Below, piece after piece: positions 45,042 to 56,302 of a stretch of DNA of 64,000 nucleotides. Each line of letters begins with the position of its first letter. The stretch's first letter is position 1. The position numbers and the translations under genes are program-made. Origin of the DNA: Turnera subulata (lineage: Eukaryota; Streptophyta; Magnoliopsida; Malpighiales; Passifloraceae); assembly GCA_028386065.3 (NCBI GenBank), contig JAKUCV010000176.1, positions 206,938 to 270,937 of the forward strand, read 5' to 3'. The notes below the pieces were generated by a model that had not been told where the DNA came from, searched no databases, and saw only the letters and a list, made by a program, of their open reading frames with translations.

Positions 45042-47718
45042 CCCAGTCTTGTTTGTGAAGAAGAAGGATGGCAGTATGCGGATGTGTGTGGACTATAGAC
45101 AGTTGAACAAGGTGACTGTGAAGAACAAGTATCCTTTGCCTAGGATCGATGACTTGTTCGATCAGTTGCAGGGTGCATCTGTATTCTCGAAGACTGACTT
45201 GCGATCTGGTTACCATCAGGTTCGGATTGCAGAGCAAGACATACCAAAGACTGCATTCCGCACTCGGTATGGTCATTATGAGTTTGTGGTTGTTCCATTT
45301 GGTCTGACGAATGCACCGGCAGTGTTCATGTGTATGATGCAGCAGGTCTTCCATGAATTTCTAGACCGGTTTGTGGTAGTGTTCATTGATGATATCTTGG
45401 TTTACTCGAGTAGTAAGACTGAACATGAGGACCACTTGAGACAGGTTTTGCAGAGGTTGAGAGGAGAACAACTCTATGCCAAGCTCAGCAAGTGTGAGTT
45501 TTGGTTGGATGAGGTCGCGTTTCTTGGGCATATTGTGTCCGGTGAGGGCATTAAGGTGGATTCGGCCAAGATTAAGGCAGTCATGGATTGGGAGCCACCG
45601 AAGAGTGTATCTGAGATACGGAGTTTTCTTGGACTTGCTGCTTACTACCGGAGGTTCATTGAGGGTTTTTCCTTAATAGCGGGTCCCATGACTATGCTGT
45701 TGAGGAAAGGCTGTGCTTTTGATTGGGATGACCGTTGTCAGAAGAGTTTTGAGGAGTTGAAGAGTCGGTTGACTTCTTCAACGGTTCTGACTGTTCCGAG
45801 ACCCGGAGTGGAGTACATGGTGTTCAGTGATGCTTCTGGTCTGGGCTTGGGTTGTGTTTTGATGCAGGAGGGTCTGGTGATTGCTTATGCCTCTAGGCAG
45901 TTGAGAACTCACATGAGGAACTATCCGACCCATGATCTGGAGTTAGCTGCTGTGGTCTTTGCTTTGAAGATCTGGAGACACTATCTGTACGGTGAGAAGT
46001 GTCGGATTTTCACGGATCACAAGAGTTTGAAGTACATCATGACCCAAAGGGAGCTTAATATGAGGCAGAGACGCTAGATTGAGCTTCTGAAGGACTATGA
46101 TTGTACTATCGAGTACCATCCGGGCAAGGCCAATGTTGTTGCAGATGCATTGAGCCGGAAGAGAGTGGCTTCCGCGGATGAGGACTCAGTTTCTTATGCT
46201 CTGCCTTTCTTGGTAGAGCTGAGGTCGTTGGATGCACAGTTGGAGGTGGATGTTACTGGGGCGTTGCTTGCCAGTTTGAGCATCCGGCCGACCTTGAGGG
46301 ATAAGATCATGGAGTTGCAGTATGGTGATTCTCATTTAGCAGAGTTGCGGGATAAGGCTCTCGGTGGAGAGAGTTCTAGTTTCTATGTCCGGGAAGATGG
46401 TGCTTTGATGACCGGTGATCGGTTGTGTGTTCCGGATGTTGATGATTTGAGGAGATGGATTATGGATGAAGCGCATAATGTGCCATATACCATGCATCTG
46501 GGTAGCACCAAAATGTACCACAACTTGAAGAGTCATTATTGGTGGCCCGGGATGAAGAAGGATGTTGCGGAGTTTGTGGCTCGCTGTATGACTTGTCAGC
46601 AGGTGAAAGCTGAGCATGAGGCTCCTGCCGGCAAGTTGAGATCTTTGGCTATTCCGCAGTGGAAGGGGGAGCATATCGCTATGGACTTTGTGATCAGGTT
46701 ACCGAGGACCCGGGGTCGATATGATGCCATCTGGGTCATTGTTGATAGGTTGACCAAGTCAGCTCATTTCCTACCGATTCAGCAGACGGATACAATGGAT
46801 AAGCTAGCGAGGTTATATGTTTCGGGTATTGTCCGTCTACATGGAGTTCCACTATCCATTATGTCGGACAGGGATCCGAGGTTTACTTCCCACTTCTGGA
46901 AGAGTTTACAGTCAGCTTTGGGTACTAAGCTGAATTTCAGTACTGCATTCCATCCGCAGACCGATGGGCAGTCGGAAAGAACCATACAGACACTGGAGGA
47001 TATGCTTAGAGCCTATGTGCTCAACTTTAGTGGTTCTTGGGATGTGACATTACCGTTGGTTGAGTTTGCTTATAACAACGGGTATCACTCTAGTATCGGT
47101 ATGGCGCCTTATGAGGCTTTGTATGGGCAGAAGTGTCGTAGTCCGATCTGTTGGGATGAAGAAGGTTTGAGACAGGTGATTGGTCCGGACCTAGTCCAGG
47201 AGGCTGTCGATCAGATCGAGGTGGTTAAGCAGTGCATGAGAGCTGCTCAGGACCGGCAAAGGAGTTTTGCCGATAAGCATCGTCGGGAGATGGAATACAC
47301 TGTAGGTGACAGAGTTTTCCTCCGTGTTGCTCCCTGGAGAGGTGTTATCCGGTTTGGGAGGAAGGGCAAGTTGAGCCCTCGTTATATTGGTCCTTATGAA
47401 ATCATTGAGCGGATTGGTCCGCCGGCCTACAGGTTGGCTTTACCGGAGGAGCTGTCGCGCATACATGATGTATTCCATGTTTCGATGCTGAGGCATTATC
47501 GGTCTTATCCTAGTCATGTTGTATCCCCGACAGAGGTGGAGGTTTCTGAGGATTTGACCTATGTTGAGGAGCCGGTAGAGATTTTGGCTTGGGAAGAGCG
47601 ATAGTTGAGGAGTCGTACCATTCCCATGGTTCGGGTCAGATGGAGCCGTCATTCCCTGAATGAGGCTACTTGGGTGGTGGAGTCCCATATGCGGGAGCAG
47701 TATCCCCATTTGTTTTGA
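45042..47718 (+). pseudogene. Tekay/Del-type RT-RNase H-integrase-chromodomain, copy E
   Basis: The coding sequence starts abruptly inside RT ([20 protein letters not shown]). The catalytic motif is [11 protein letters not shown]. RNase H is present ([27 protein letters not shown]). A TAG at 46075 interrupts where copy D has Trp. The frame then continues with [20 protein letters not shown], integrase (HYWWPGMKKDV; D in MDFVIRLP; SDRDPRF; GQSERTIQTLED) and a chromodomain-like end, with a second TAG at 47602 where copy D has Gln. The natural stop is at 47716. Both stops are single-base changes in an otherwise unbroken frame. Gag, protease and the first part of RT are missing. It is closely similar to copy D, in opposite orientation. 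Confidence 0.85.
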
Positions 47719-47771
47719 TGTTTCATATCTTGTAATTTCGAGGAAGAAATTTTTCTTAAGTGGGGTAGAAC

Positions 47772-50700
47772 TGTAACGCCACGAATTTTCATAAATTGAT
47801 TTTCGGAATTTTCAGAATTTTTATTCCAATTTTGCCCTTGAGGTATTTTCGAGTTTTAGTCGAGGAAATAAATTATTATTCCTTGGTAATGTCAATTTTA
47901 AGTTGGTATTGTTCATGGTTCGGGTTCCGTGGGAAACGAATTCGAGATCGGGGTGAAACGCGAAGTTTAACGTGGTTTCAATCGAAACTACGTCGTTTTG
48001 GAAAAGAAGGAAAAAAAAAAGGATGGCGCGTTGACCAGGCAGGGGGGGTTGACCGTGCCTAAGCGGACGACAGGTCGTCCACTAGGGCGGCCAAACCCTA
48101 GCCAGCCTCTTCTCTTCTCTTCTTCTTTTTTTTTCTTTTCTTTTTCCCCTTTCCTCATTTGGCCGCCGCTCCCACCTTCTCTCTCTTTCCTTCTCTCTCT
48201 CTCTCCCTCATCCTCTCCTCCACTCTTGCAATCCCTTATTCCCCAAATCGAACCTACCCCAATTCCCTTGCTTCCTTGACTGCACCTTCTTTCTTTGCGT
48301 CCTCTCGTTCGCACGATGTCGCTGCCGCCCGAATTCTTCCTCTACGCAGCGTCGGGGTCGAGTTCATGAGCCTTTGGATTCCACGCCGCCGCTGCCGTCA
48401 CCGAACGAAGAGGAGGGCTCGACGTGACAAGAACTGGGGGGGGGGGGGGGGGAGAACTGGTGGTTGAGTTCAGGTGTGCGCCGCCGTCGCCGTTAGTGGG
48501 TAAGCCGTCGTCTCTTTTTTCTCCTTTTCTGTTGCTTGGCTGAGTTGTGCTAATTTGGTTGCTCGGGTTGTCTTTTAATCGGGTTTGGGTTTTGTTTGTG
48601 TGTGTTTGGGTGGTTCCTGCCGGCGGTCGGGTGTGTGGCTGTGTCGTGTGGGTTCCTTGCCGGCAGTGCAGGTGGTGGCTGTTGTCCGGGTACAGTGTTG
48701 GAGTTGTGTTGGGCAGAGGTGCTTCACGGGCAGTTTGTGTTGTTCTCCAGGTAAGGACGCAACCTTTCTGTTTCTTTCAATTCTGTTTTGTGTTGGTTGT
48801 TGGCTGAAATGGTCCTCCTCCGAACAGTGGCAGTGTTTGTGTGGTTGTTCTGGTGGCTTTGGGTGTTTTCCGGTGAGTTCACCGAAATTCGGCGAGGCTC
48901 GGGAATTTTCTGACGAGACTCGGGATTTTTTCAGCGAAGGCTCGGGTTTTATTCCAGCACTTAACGGTATTACCAATGTTGTGTAATTTGTATTCATTCT
49001 TGGCATGTACTTATAATTTCGGATTGGGTTATGTATTGTTGGTAATATACATAATAGAAATCGAGAACGAGAAATATGTGGAATATAGCCGGGAAATTAC
49101 CGACACAGGTAGAACCATAGGCCGGGAACATCTGGGCTCGGGTTGACTTTAGAACGGTTTTAGGGGAACCGGGCCCAGACCCAATATCCAACTTGTGGAT
49201 AACCCTTGGATTTAAGTAACGGGCTTTGAGCCCAATTTTATACTTGGTGGATTATGGACTTAAGGAAGTGGGCCTTAGGCCCGGAATTGGATTTGGACTT
49301 AGATGGGCTTTAGGCCTGGGAACTCGTTAAGGACATAATGAATAGGCCTTGGGGCTGGGGAACTACTTATGGACTTAGTTGGGTTTAAGCCCGGTGAACC
49401 TTAGGTCCCGATACTCGGAGTTTAGGTGAGAGAACACCTTGTTGGGCTTAGACCCAGAAATTAGATAATTGGCTAGCTAGGGACGGGTTTAACTCAGTTG
49501 AGCATTTAGTTATCATGCATGCACGGTTTGGTTGTAATTATTTTGTAATATTTGTGTGTGCCGGTATTCAGGCACGGGTAACACCTCGGGAGCTGGTGGA
49601 TTTGTCTTGGGGAAAGCTCCACAGGACAATCGTCGTTGAGGTGACTTTATACGTCTTTTTATGTTTGTATGCATGAGCTTGTTAGATTGGTCTGTTTGAG
49701 TTGCATGCCCTGTTTGCTAACATGTTGTGATCTGTATTGTGTGCCTATGTGTTACTATTTGCTGGATGAGCATGATTATTGGTTTGTTATGGAATATAAC
49801 ATGTGGTGTGATTTTTGGTGTTATGTGTGATGTACTGTGGGTCGGAGACCCGGATATTTGATTGAGTTGATTATTCACACAATCCTGTTAGATCACAACT
49901 CTTGGCACACATAAACTCATAATTTGTGAATAAAGATAATGTACAGTAGAAGATAGGCTACTGTGTGCTGATGACCGGTTGGTTCGAGCGGGAAGTGATA
50001 CCCCTCGGGTTTGCATGCGGGATAGCATGTGATATGCGGTTTAGAATATGGGTCTGTGATGATCGGTTCTACCTCCCTCCTTCTACCTCCCCCTTTCTAC
50101 CTCCCTCTTTCTCTCTGTCTCTCTCTCTCTCTATGGATATGTTTGGGCTTCATGCCTGGTTTTATTGGGCTTATGCCTGGTTGTCTCATGAGACGGGACC
50201 GAGCTCGACGCACACAGTAGGGGGCCCTGAATAATAAATATAATAAGAAAACTATCACACAACAGATGTAAAATATAAACTATTTGTTTGTGTGGATGGC
50301 ATGTTAGTACTGGTTATTGTGTGTTTGCTTACTTGTGTTTGTCTCTCTTCTTTCCTTTCGGACTTGCTTTGCACACCTTCATAACTAGATTTATACTGCT
50401 CACTAAGTAGGCGACTCACATAATCGCCAATATTGTTTTTCAGACTCTTAGTTAGCGTGCAGTCTCTTTCTTCCTTTCCGGAGTACGGACGTGGATATCC
50501 CAGCAGGTAGCTGTGCTTCTTCTCCCGGTTGGATCCATAGAGCCGACTTGCATATCATTTTCTACTTTTGTTTTTATTTTATCTTTATCTTCCGCTGCAT
50601 TGGATTTTGATGAGATGTCATTTTGATTTTGATTACTTTATCGGCGGGTTGCCAGAATTTGGTATTTGATGATGTATCGGAGGATGCCGGGTTGACTTGA

Positions 50701-50867
50701 GGCTTGTTAAGCCGGTTTGTTTCTGTTCTTTATGACATCTCGGAATATTAAGAATTTATTTCCAGATAAAGTTTTGAGATTGGATTTCGTGTCCTGGGTT
50801 TCAGGGGTATTTTGGTAATTTTCTTGTGTTTAAGTATTTTATTGTAAAATTGGACACGGGTGTTTCA
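47772..50867 (+). repeat. 3' LTR of the Tekay/Del-type element (3,096 bp)
   Basis: It starts TGTAACGCCACGAATT directly after the tract AAGTGGGGTAGAAC and ends GGACACGGGTGTTTCA, followed by the target duplication GAACT. It includes a T/C-rich leader-like block (48100-48260), a 17-base G-run at 48436-48452, CT microsatellite at 50110-50134 and repeated 'GGGCTTTAGGCC'-type phrases (49230-49400). Such multi-kb LTRs are usual for this clade. ORFs inside (48585-48986, 49965-50234 and others) have no domain support. Confidence 0.85.
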
Positions 50868-50872
50868 GAACT

Positions 50873-51680
50873 GCATGATTTAGGTTTTTGGCCACGCATT
50901 AACTGGAAACTAATAACTCACCTCATGTTTTTGTTGTCGTCGATCAGTCTTGTTAAGTTCTTCAAATGGTTGCTTCGTTCAAACCCAACATCGCCGTCCC
51001 CTTTTCTTTCGTTGCTGGGTTTTAACTCTCAACTCGCCTCCAATAGTTATTGTGCTCCTCCATCGGCTCGGTCACTGTCGGACTCCTATCGATCGCTTGC
51101 TTGCTATCTAACTCCCCAACTGCTCCCAAACTCAAGAAAAAACACTAGGCCGTTACTGGGTTAATGTGAATGAGTAAGAGTTGGAGTCGGGGCTGGGGTT
51201 GAGGTCGAGGTTGGAGTTGTAGTTGGAATCGGGGTTGGGGTTATGGCATGAAAGAAGGAAGAAGAAGGAAGCAGAAGGGAGAAAGAGGAAGGAAGAAGGG
51301 CTTGAACGGGTTCACGGGTGGGTTGGCTCGGTTGAAGGAGAGAGTGTAAGTGGGGGTAGTTGAAAAGTTAAGTCATTAACACTAATCAGTTCTTAATTCC
51401 CGCTAACTGTCATTAATTAACCGTTAATCAAATAAGTTTTCAAATTTTGAATTATGTTTTTTACTTTTATCTTTTTATTTCATTTATCTAACTTTCCGCA
51501 TAAACAGTTAACAGCCACGTCAGCAAAAAAATGACGGAAAAATGGACGGGGACTTCTTTGGTGATATTTTGAAACGTCATAGGACTCCAAACGATTGTTT
51601 GGAAGTTATAGGACTTAAATGGGATTTCGGAAAAAGTTATAGGACTCCGGATGGGGTTATCCCCCTTGGGTGCCATTTTT
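50873..51680 (-). other. MULE right end: leader and terminal inverted repeat
   Basis: This continues the MULE after the gypsy insertion. At 51175-51245 a G-rich array of GGGGTTGGGGTT/GGAGTTG-type words occurs, followed by a purine tract (51248-51300). On the transposase strand this is a pyrimidine-rich leader. At 51500-51680 the terminal repeat contains three diverged copies of AGTCCTATAACTT. The plus ORF at 50826-51164 begins in the LTR and is not supported. Confidence 0.5.
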
Positions 51681-51812
51681 TATCCGAGGGGGAAAATGAA
51701 AATTATTGACTATTCATTTTCTCAAATGTATTCAGACCAAGCTGGCCGAGAGAACATATTAAAGGTGCAAAAAAAATTTATTTGAAATTTATGGAGAATA
51801 TGAGGCTGAATA

Positions 51813-53342
51813 TGTTAGTGTAATATGCCCAAAAGCCAATCGTGGATGATTATTTGTAGTCATGTATACGCATTAAGGTTATTCCAATAAGTATCGTTTA
51901 TGAGATAAACGCTTGCACATACTTATAACCCTGGAATATTTCATATTCTTAAATTGTCCCTAGTCGATTATTATTATGGATGGGTTGTAATAATAAATTA
52001 AGACTAGCGTATGTTGAGAATTGCATATGTGATATGAATTCTACATACGGGTACAAGTTAGAGAACTTGTGGACTGGACCGACCCACATAAGAACGCTAC
52101 ATGGAACGTTATATGTTTTGTCGATAGCGGTTCTTATAATGTATTGTCCTTTGACCTGTGATCATCAGGGTTCCCAACATGTGAGTCATATGCTTTGATA
52201 TTATTCCTGGTCATCCGTAACTGGATAGACGTAAGGGTAATTATTGGGTATATGATGAGTGTGTAGTGGGTTTTGTATGATCCAGAGGGGATTCGTCCAA
52301 CCCATATAACGGGTATATTATCGGAGTGTTTCTTGATAGAGTTGAACCGTAAATGCATGGCCATGCTCGGATAATGATATATGATATCATTGGTATCCGT
52401 TTTACCGGTTAACTCGAGGATCAAGAAACCGAGATTAAACATATACGAGATTGACATATTCCATGTCTCGTGTTTAATCTTGATAATGGGACGAAGGGAC
52501 GATGACATGTTCCGAGGCACGTGGAATCAGTATTGATCTTGTCGTTCGGGTGGCAATGATGTGTTGCTAGACGCCGCTCTTTGCTTATAATTGTAAAATG
52601 AGATTTTACGATTATTGCCGAACGTACAAGTGCCTACAGGGTCACACACATACAGCCGTTGATTCGAGCAGGTGGTTGAACCGTGGTTGGACCATGGTTG
52701 AACCAAGGTGTGGCTGGACCGCAGTTGGACCGTGGTTGGACCAGGGTCATTTTTGGGCTGGTTTGGTTCACTAAATGTCAGATTTTTTGAATCAAAACAT
52801 GCTGAGTTGTGATGATAATGCTTAGTGGGAAAAATGATTATGTGGAGACATAATCGTGTTGCTTAGTGGACCACCATGTTGGCCATTAACTCCACTAATG
52901 CATTATGCCTTTGAGGGTTGAGTGATCAGATCACTATTGCTCATCTTCTTCCTCACACACACTTGTTCTTGAGAGAATTTTCAGAGCTTGAGAAGAGTTC
53001 TTGAGTGGTCTGAAAATTGAGAGAAAAACACCACACACGAAAGCTCTCGGAAACCTGTTGCTAGCACACCAGTTCGGGAGAGCTCGGGTTGAAGTCGTTA
53101 GACGTTCTTCAACCGGTTACAGCGGTTCGTGTGGATACCGTAGAGGGGCGAGGCTTTTGTTTGGCTCTAACTGATTCGGTTCTGCAGTTGGGTGAAAGAC
53201 CTCAACCGTTACAGGTATGAAAAAATATTATTCGGTTTAGCTCCCTTCACATGGATCCTCCATGTGTATCCGGTATTTTCGCTGTGCATACATGTTGTAT
53301 TTTGTGCTTTTGATTGTCAATTGCATGAACCGGATACTTACA
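51813..53342 (+). mobile_element. Solo LTR, family G, copy 1
   Basis: It starts TGTTAGTGTAATATGCCC and ends CCGGATACTTACA (1,530 bp). Flanks are GAATA and GAATG, a 5-bp duplication with one change. No PBS or internal region follows. An array of about ten-base GGTTG(G/A)ACC-type words lies at 52675-52745. A second copy in inverted orientation lies at 61216-62438. The superfamily is not certain; TG..CA ends and 5-bp duplications fit copia or gypsy. The ORFs at 51980-52198 and 52134-52520 are not supported. Confidence 0.75.
52675..52745. repeat. Short degenerate tandem array inside LTR G1
   Basis: About seven imperfect repeats of TGGTTG(A/G)ACC(G/A) in a row, with internal dyad symmetry (GGTT...AACC). 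The same array is present, complemented, at 61818-61893. Confidence 0.7.
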
Positions 53343-53760
53343 GAATGTTACAGTAAGCTTGGAGGAGCTGAAACTACAAATATGGCTCCTAATATTGATG
53401 GTAATTTAGGCTCTTAAAGTTCCTGATCGGGATGGGATGAATATACAAGATATGTTCAAAGGCATCACGTCCATCTCCAAGATCAGACCTTCAAAGATAT
53501 CTTGTAGATGATTGCCATATTCATTAAGGAAATCCTCTTTCTTTTGATGTCATAAGTCGGTGGAAGGGAGAGAGCAATAAGTACCGCCTTTTATCATGAG
53601 TGACTCATGATATCTTGAGTATTTCCATCACTACAGTAGCTTCGGAAGCCACTTTTAGCACTAGTAGTAGGGTCATTGATCCTTCCCGGTCTTCGTTGGG
53701 CCTAGAAACTGTGCAATTGCTATTGTGCTGTGGTGATTGGTTGTGTCATCTCCATCAGTG

Positions 53761-54825
53761 AAGAGAAAGAGCTAGGTTAGCTTTCTATTTTAATTTTCTA
53801 TTTTGCTATAATTATTAGAATATTCTACTATTAATTTTTTTTAGGTGCCAATGCCCGAAGAAATCATAATTCTGCGATTTAGTTGCTTGTGTATAATGCA
53901 TTCTAAGTACTATCATTTTTACAACTACTATACGGCATGTTTTGATCCTAAATTTGAGAATCCTATGTGGACTTTTATTTTCCTATCTGGTTTTTCTTAT
54001 CTATGTGTCTAGGACATGGTGAATATGATCTAAACTATTTTAAGAACCTCTAGTGGGTAGTGGCTTTTGCAGAAAGCCTATATAGTCACTGATTGGAGAG
54101 GTGGTTGTGTTAGTACTTCTTAAAGAAAAGATAAAGAGAAACAAATTACTTTATAATGTTTGATATATGTCTAGTTAATTGCAAATTACTTTGGTTTATT
54201 AGCTGATTTTGGATCTTCTATACATTTTTCTTGGTACTCTTGAAGATTCAAGAATGGTTAAAGTTGGGAAAAAAATTTCCTTTCTACTTAAGAAAAACTA
54301 GTTACTCTTGCATGATTAGAGTTAGCTATGTTGTAGTTCTCTCAAATAATTGTGCTTATTTTTGTGTTGCAAAGGAGTAGAGATAGAAAGTGACAGAAAT
54401 CCAAACTGGAGGTGAAACATGTGCAGATGGCCAGTTGCAAAGGAGTTATGGAATAAACATTGTTGTTGGTGCTTTAAATTTTCAAATTATTATGTTTATG
54501 GTGTTAATTGTTATGTTGTTGTAATTGATAATAAGCTTTACAGAGGCCATGTCCTTATATTTTCTCATTATTAATGTATAAGTTAATCGAGCTTTTTATT
54601 AATATATTTTACTGCAACCTTGGATTTTTAACTCAAAAGAGTCAATATTTTTTGCAAGCTCAGTCAAACCAAGCTCGAATCTTTTAGTATCAGTCAACCT
54701 GAAGCTCGAGCTCACATTTTGAAGCTTAACTGAACTTGAGCTAAGCTGGAGCTCATTAATTTATTTTCAAGCTCAAGTTGAGCTTTCCTATATTGGTGCT
54801 CGGCACGGCTCGTTTACAGCCCCTA
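53761..54825 (+). mobile_element. hAT 3' region and right terminus
   Basis: AT-rich 3' part without ORFs. From about 54650 it carries many AGCTCGAG / AAGCTCGAGCTCA-type words and ends GGCTCGTTTACAGCCCCTA, complementary to the TAGGGCTGTAAACGAGCC start typical of a common plant hAT family. The following CCAATCGG could be one copy of an 8-bp duplication. The left end was not found. Confidence 0.5.
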
Positions 54826-55765
54826 CCAATCGGTATGACACAGTTTGGTCGGTTCCAGAAAATTTGCTCACCATATCATTGACACTCTTTTGTAAAAAGC
54901 ACAAGAGGGCTAGGGTCTCGTGGTCAGGTCCCACCTCACTAGGGTCTCATTTCCCTTTGAATAAATCTTTTTTCTTTTCTGAATCTAAAATGAATGTTGC
55001 ATGCCCAAATCTGACGAACAAATAAAAGTAACAGTTGGTTGTCTTGGGTTTTTCATTTCCTAACATTTTACTGTAAATTTGACATATCTTTGGTAGAACT
55101 AGAGAACAAAACCCAAGAAGAACTTAATTACATTTTTATTTCATTTTCTTGAAATAAATGTTAAACTTCTGACATGTTGTAACTCAACTAATGTGTGTAA
55201 AAAAGGTAGGCCTCGTATAATACTAACCAGATTTGACGTGCTATGCAATACATATCTTAGAATTTATCGTACAGGTGAGAATTAATATTTCCCAATTGCA
55301 TTTTCAATTACATTTTGACAATCATTTTCATATATTTTTATATTTTTTATGTAACTATTTAAATATCATTTTTTTGTATACGAACAGTTTTTTAAATTGT
55401 GGGGCACATTAAATTTTAAAATTGTTAATACATACGACATCAGCTAACCTCCATTTTAGCTGCGTAAGGGACCAAATTAATCATTTTAGGGAGTATGGGG
55501 CATAATTAATGGTTAATAGTGTGGAAAGACCAAACATATATTTAATAAGATTTGTATTTGTTAAAACCTATCTCCATCAGCTGATAAACATTATATATGC
55601 ATATATATACTATGTCGCTACTTGCAAAATCATTTATGGGGAGTGAATTTATTTTTTCAAATTATATTGTTTTTTTTTTGCATTTATAATATTAGTTTTT
55701 CTCTATTTTTTGTGTAATTAATCAAATGTTATTTTTTATTTTTATTGGAAAATGAGTATTAGTAT
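54826..55765. other. AT-rich intergenic region
   Basis: No gene, repeat boundary or RNA is recognised. There are several A/T runs and a TATATGCATATATATAC palindrome-like patch near 55593-55612. Confidence 0.3.
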
Positions 55766-56302
55766 TGTTGGCCAGAATTATCTAAGAAGGGGGAGGCGTG
55801 TGAATTAGCTCTTTCAACTCATTTTGAAATTTGGGATTCACAGAAACCAAACACAGTTAATAAACCACAAAACAAATAAATATACAGATTGTGTTTTACT
55901 AGGACCAAATGTGTCAAGAATAAAACGAGTAAAAATATAAAGTGAGTAAAAACAATCACACCAGGTTATAATGGTTCCTTACAAATGAGTACGTCCACTA
56001 CTTAACGTCCTCCCATGAGAGTTTACAATTTCGCTATCATGGTTTCTTCATGGGTAAAACCGAAGCGGTATAACCAACCGTTTCACAAGATAGACTTGCA
56101 ATTTACATCCAAATCTTTTGCAGGATCAGACTTGAAACCTACACCCAAGCCTGTTATAGGAGCATTCTTGTAGTCTATACTATATCTTTTACAGGATAAG
56201 ACTCGCAACCTACTCTTCCAAAGATCTCACATCTTAAGTAGAAGAGAGTGTGTATGAAGAGAACACACTCTCGTGAATCTTCTTTTGATTGTTGGGACCT
56301 CT
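55766..56302 (-). mobile_element. Copia LTR fragment, distal part
   Basis: On the minus strand it ends CTTAGATAATTCTGGCCAACA, like the ends of the SIRE-like LTRs at 1745 and 2039. The GTACGTCCACTACTTAA block (55990-56010) echoes the GGTTCGCCACT...ACATCCACTACTCAAG block of those LTRs. The solo LTR at 56303 interrupts it, and it continues at 59409. Confidence 0.5.

Larger units (their letters stand above)
39865..50867. mobile_element. Rearranged Tekay/Del-type gypsy insertion with inverted pol arms
   Basis: Flanks are GAACT (39860-39864) and GAACT (50868-50872). The left 16 bases, TGTAACGTCCCAGATT, are the start of a plus-strand LTR, and the right end is a full plus-strand 3' LTR. The frame is therefore a single plus-strand element. 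But 39881-44990 is an inverted copy (D) running from the first ~135 bases of the LTR through complete pol and gag to the last ~130 bases of the LTR. It is joined at 44991-45041 by a 50-base piece of LTR interior to the plus-strand RT-integrase part (E). The whole is 11,003 bp; a normal element of this family (two 3,096-bp LTRs plus about 4,850 bp internal) would be about 11,040 bp. Confidence 0.75.
34115..51680 (-). mobile_element. Mutator-like element (MULE) interrupted by a gypsy insertion
   Basis: The left terminus at 34115-34165 (CACCAAAGAAGTCCCTGTCC then T-rich TTTCCCTCATC) is matched in inverted orientation near 51500-51575 (minus strand CACCAAAGAAGTCCCCGTCC, then TTTTTCCGTCAT), which I read as the two terminal inverted repeats. 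Inside are a minus-strand MULE transposase pseudogene, a plus-strand GRF zinc-finger gene, and an 11.0-kb gypsy insertion at 39865-50867 with duplication GAACT. Without the insertion the MULE is about 6.5 kb. The outer TIR limits and the 8-11 bp target duplication could not be fixed by eye. Confidence 0.65.
51700..53760 (+). pseudogene. hAT transposase C-terminal remnant, split by a solo LTR
   Basis: Left of the solo LTR, 51710-51812 reads in one frame YSFSQMYSDQAGRENILKGA then YLKFMEN, similar to the helical region before the dimerisation domain. Right of it, 53530-53750 contains a clear hAT C-terminal dimerisation domain: PLSFDVISRWKGESNKYRLL, one stop, then HDILSISITTVASEATFSTS and RVIDPSRSSLGLETVQ. 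The usual form has 'FDVL.WW', 'SxVASESAFSxGxRVxDxxRSSL'. The order and strand agree. It is disabled by stops. The rest of the transposase is not seen. Confidence 0.7.

Noticed and set aside
48001..48986. Overlapping ORFs on both strands at 47988-49006 as a possible host gene
   Set aside because: They lie inside the 3.1-kb LTR, which is shared with the solo LTR at 56303-59408, and show no conserved frame between the two copies.
51175..51245. Interstitial telomere repeat
   Set aside because: The words are GGGGTT and GGAGTTG variants without the plant TTTAGGG unit.
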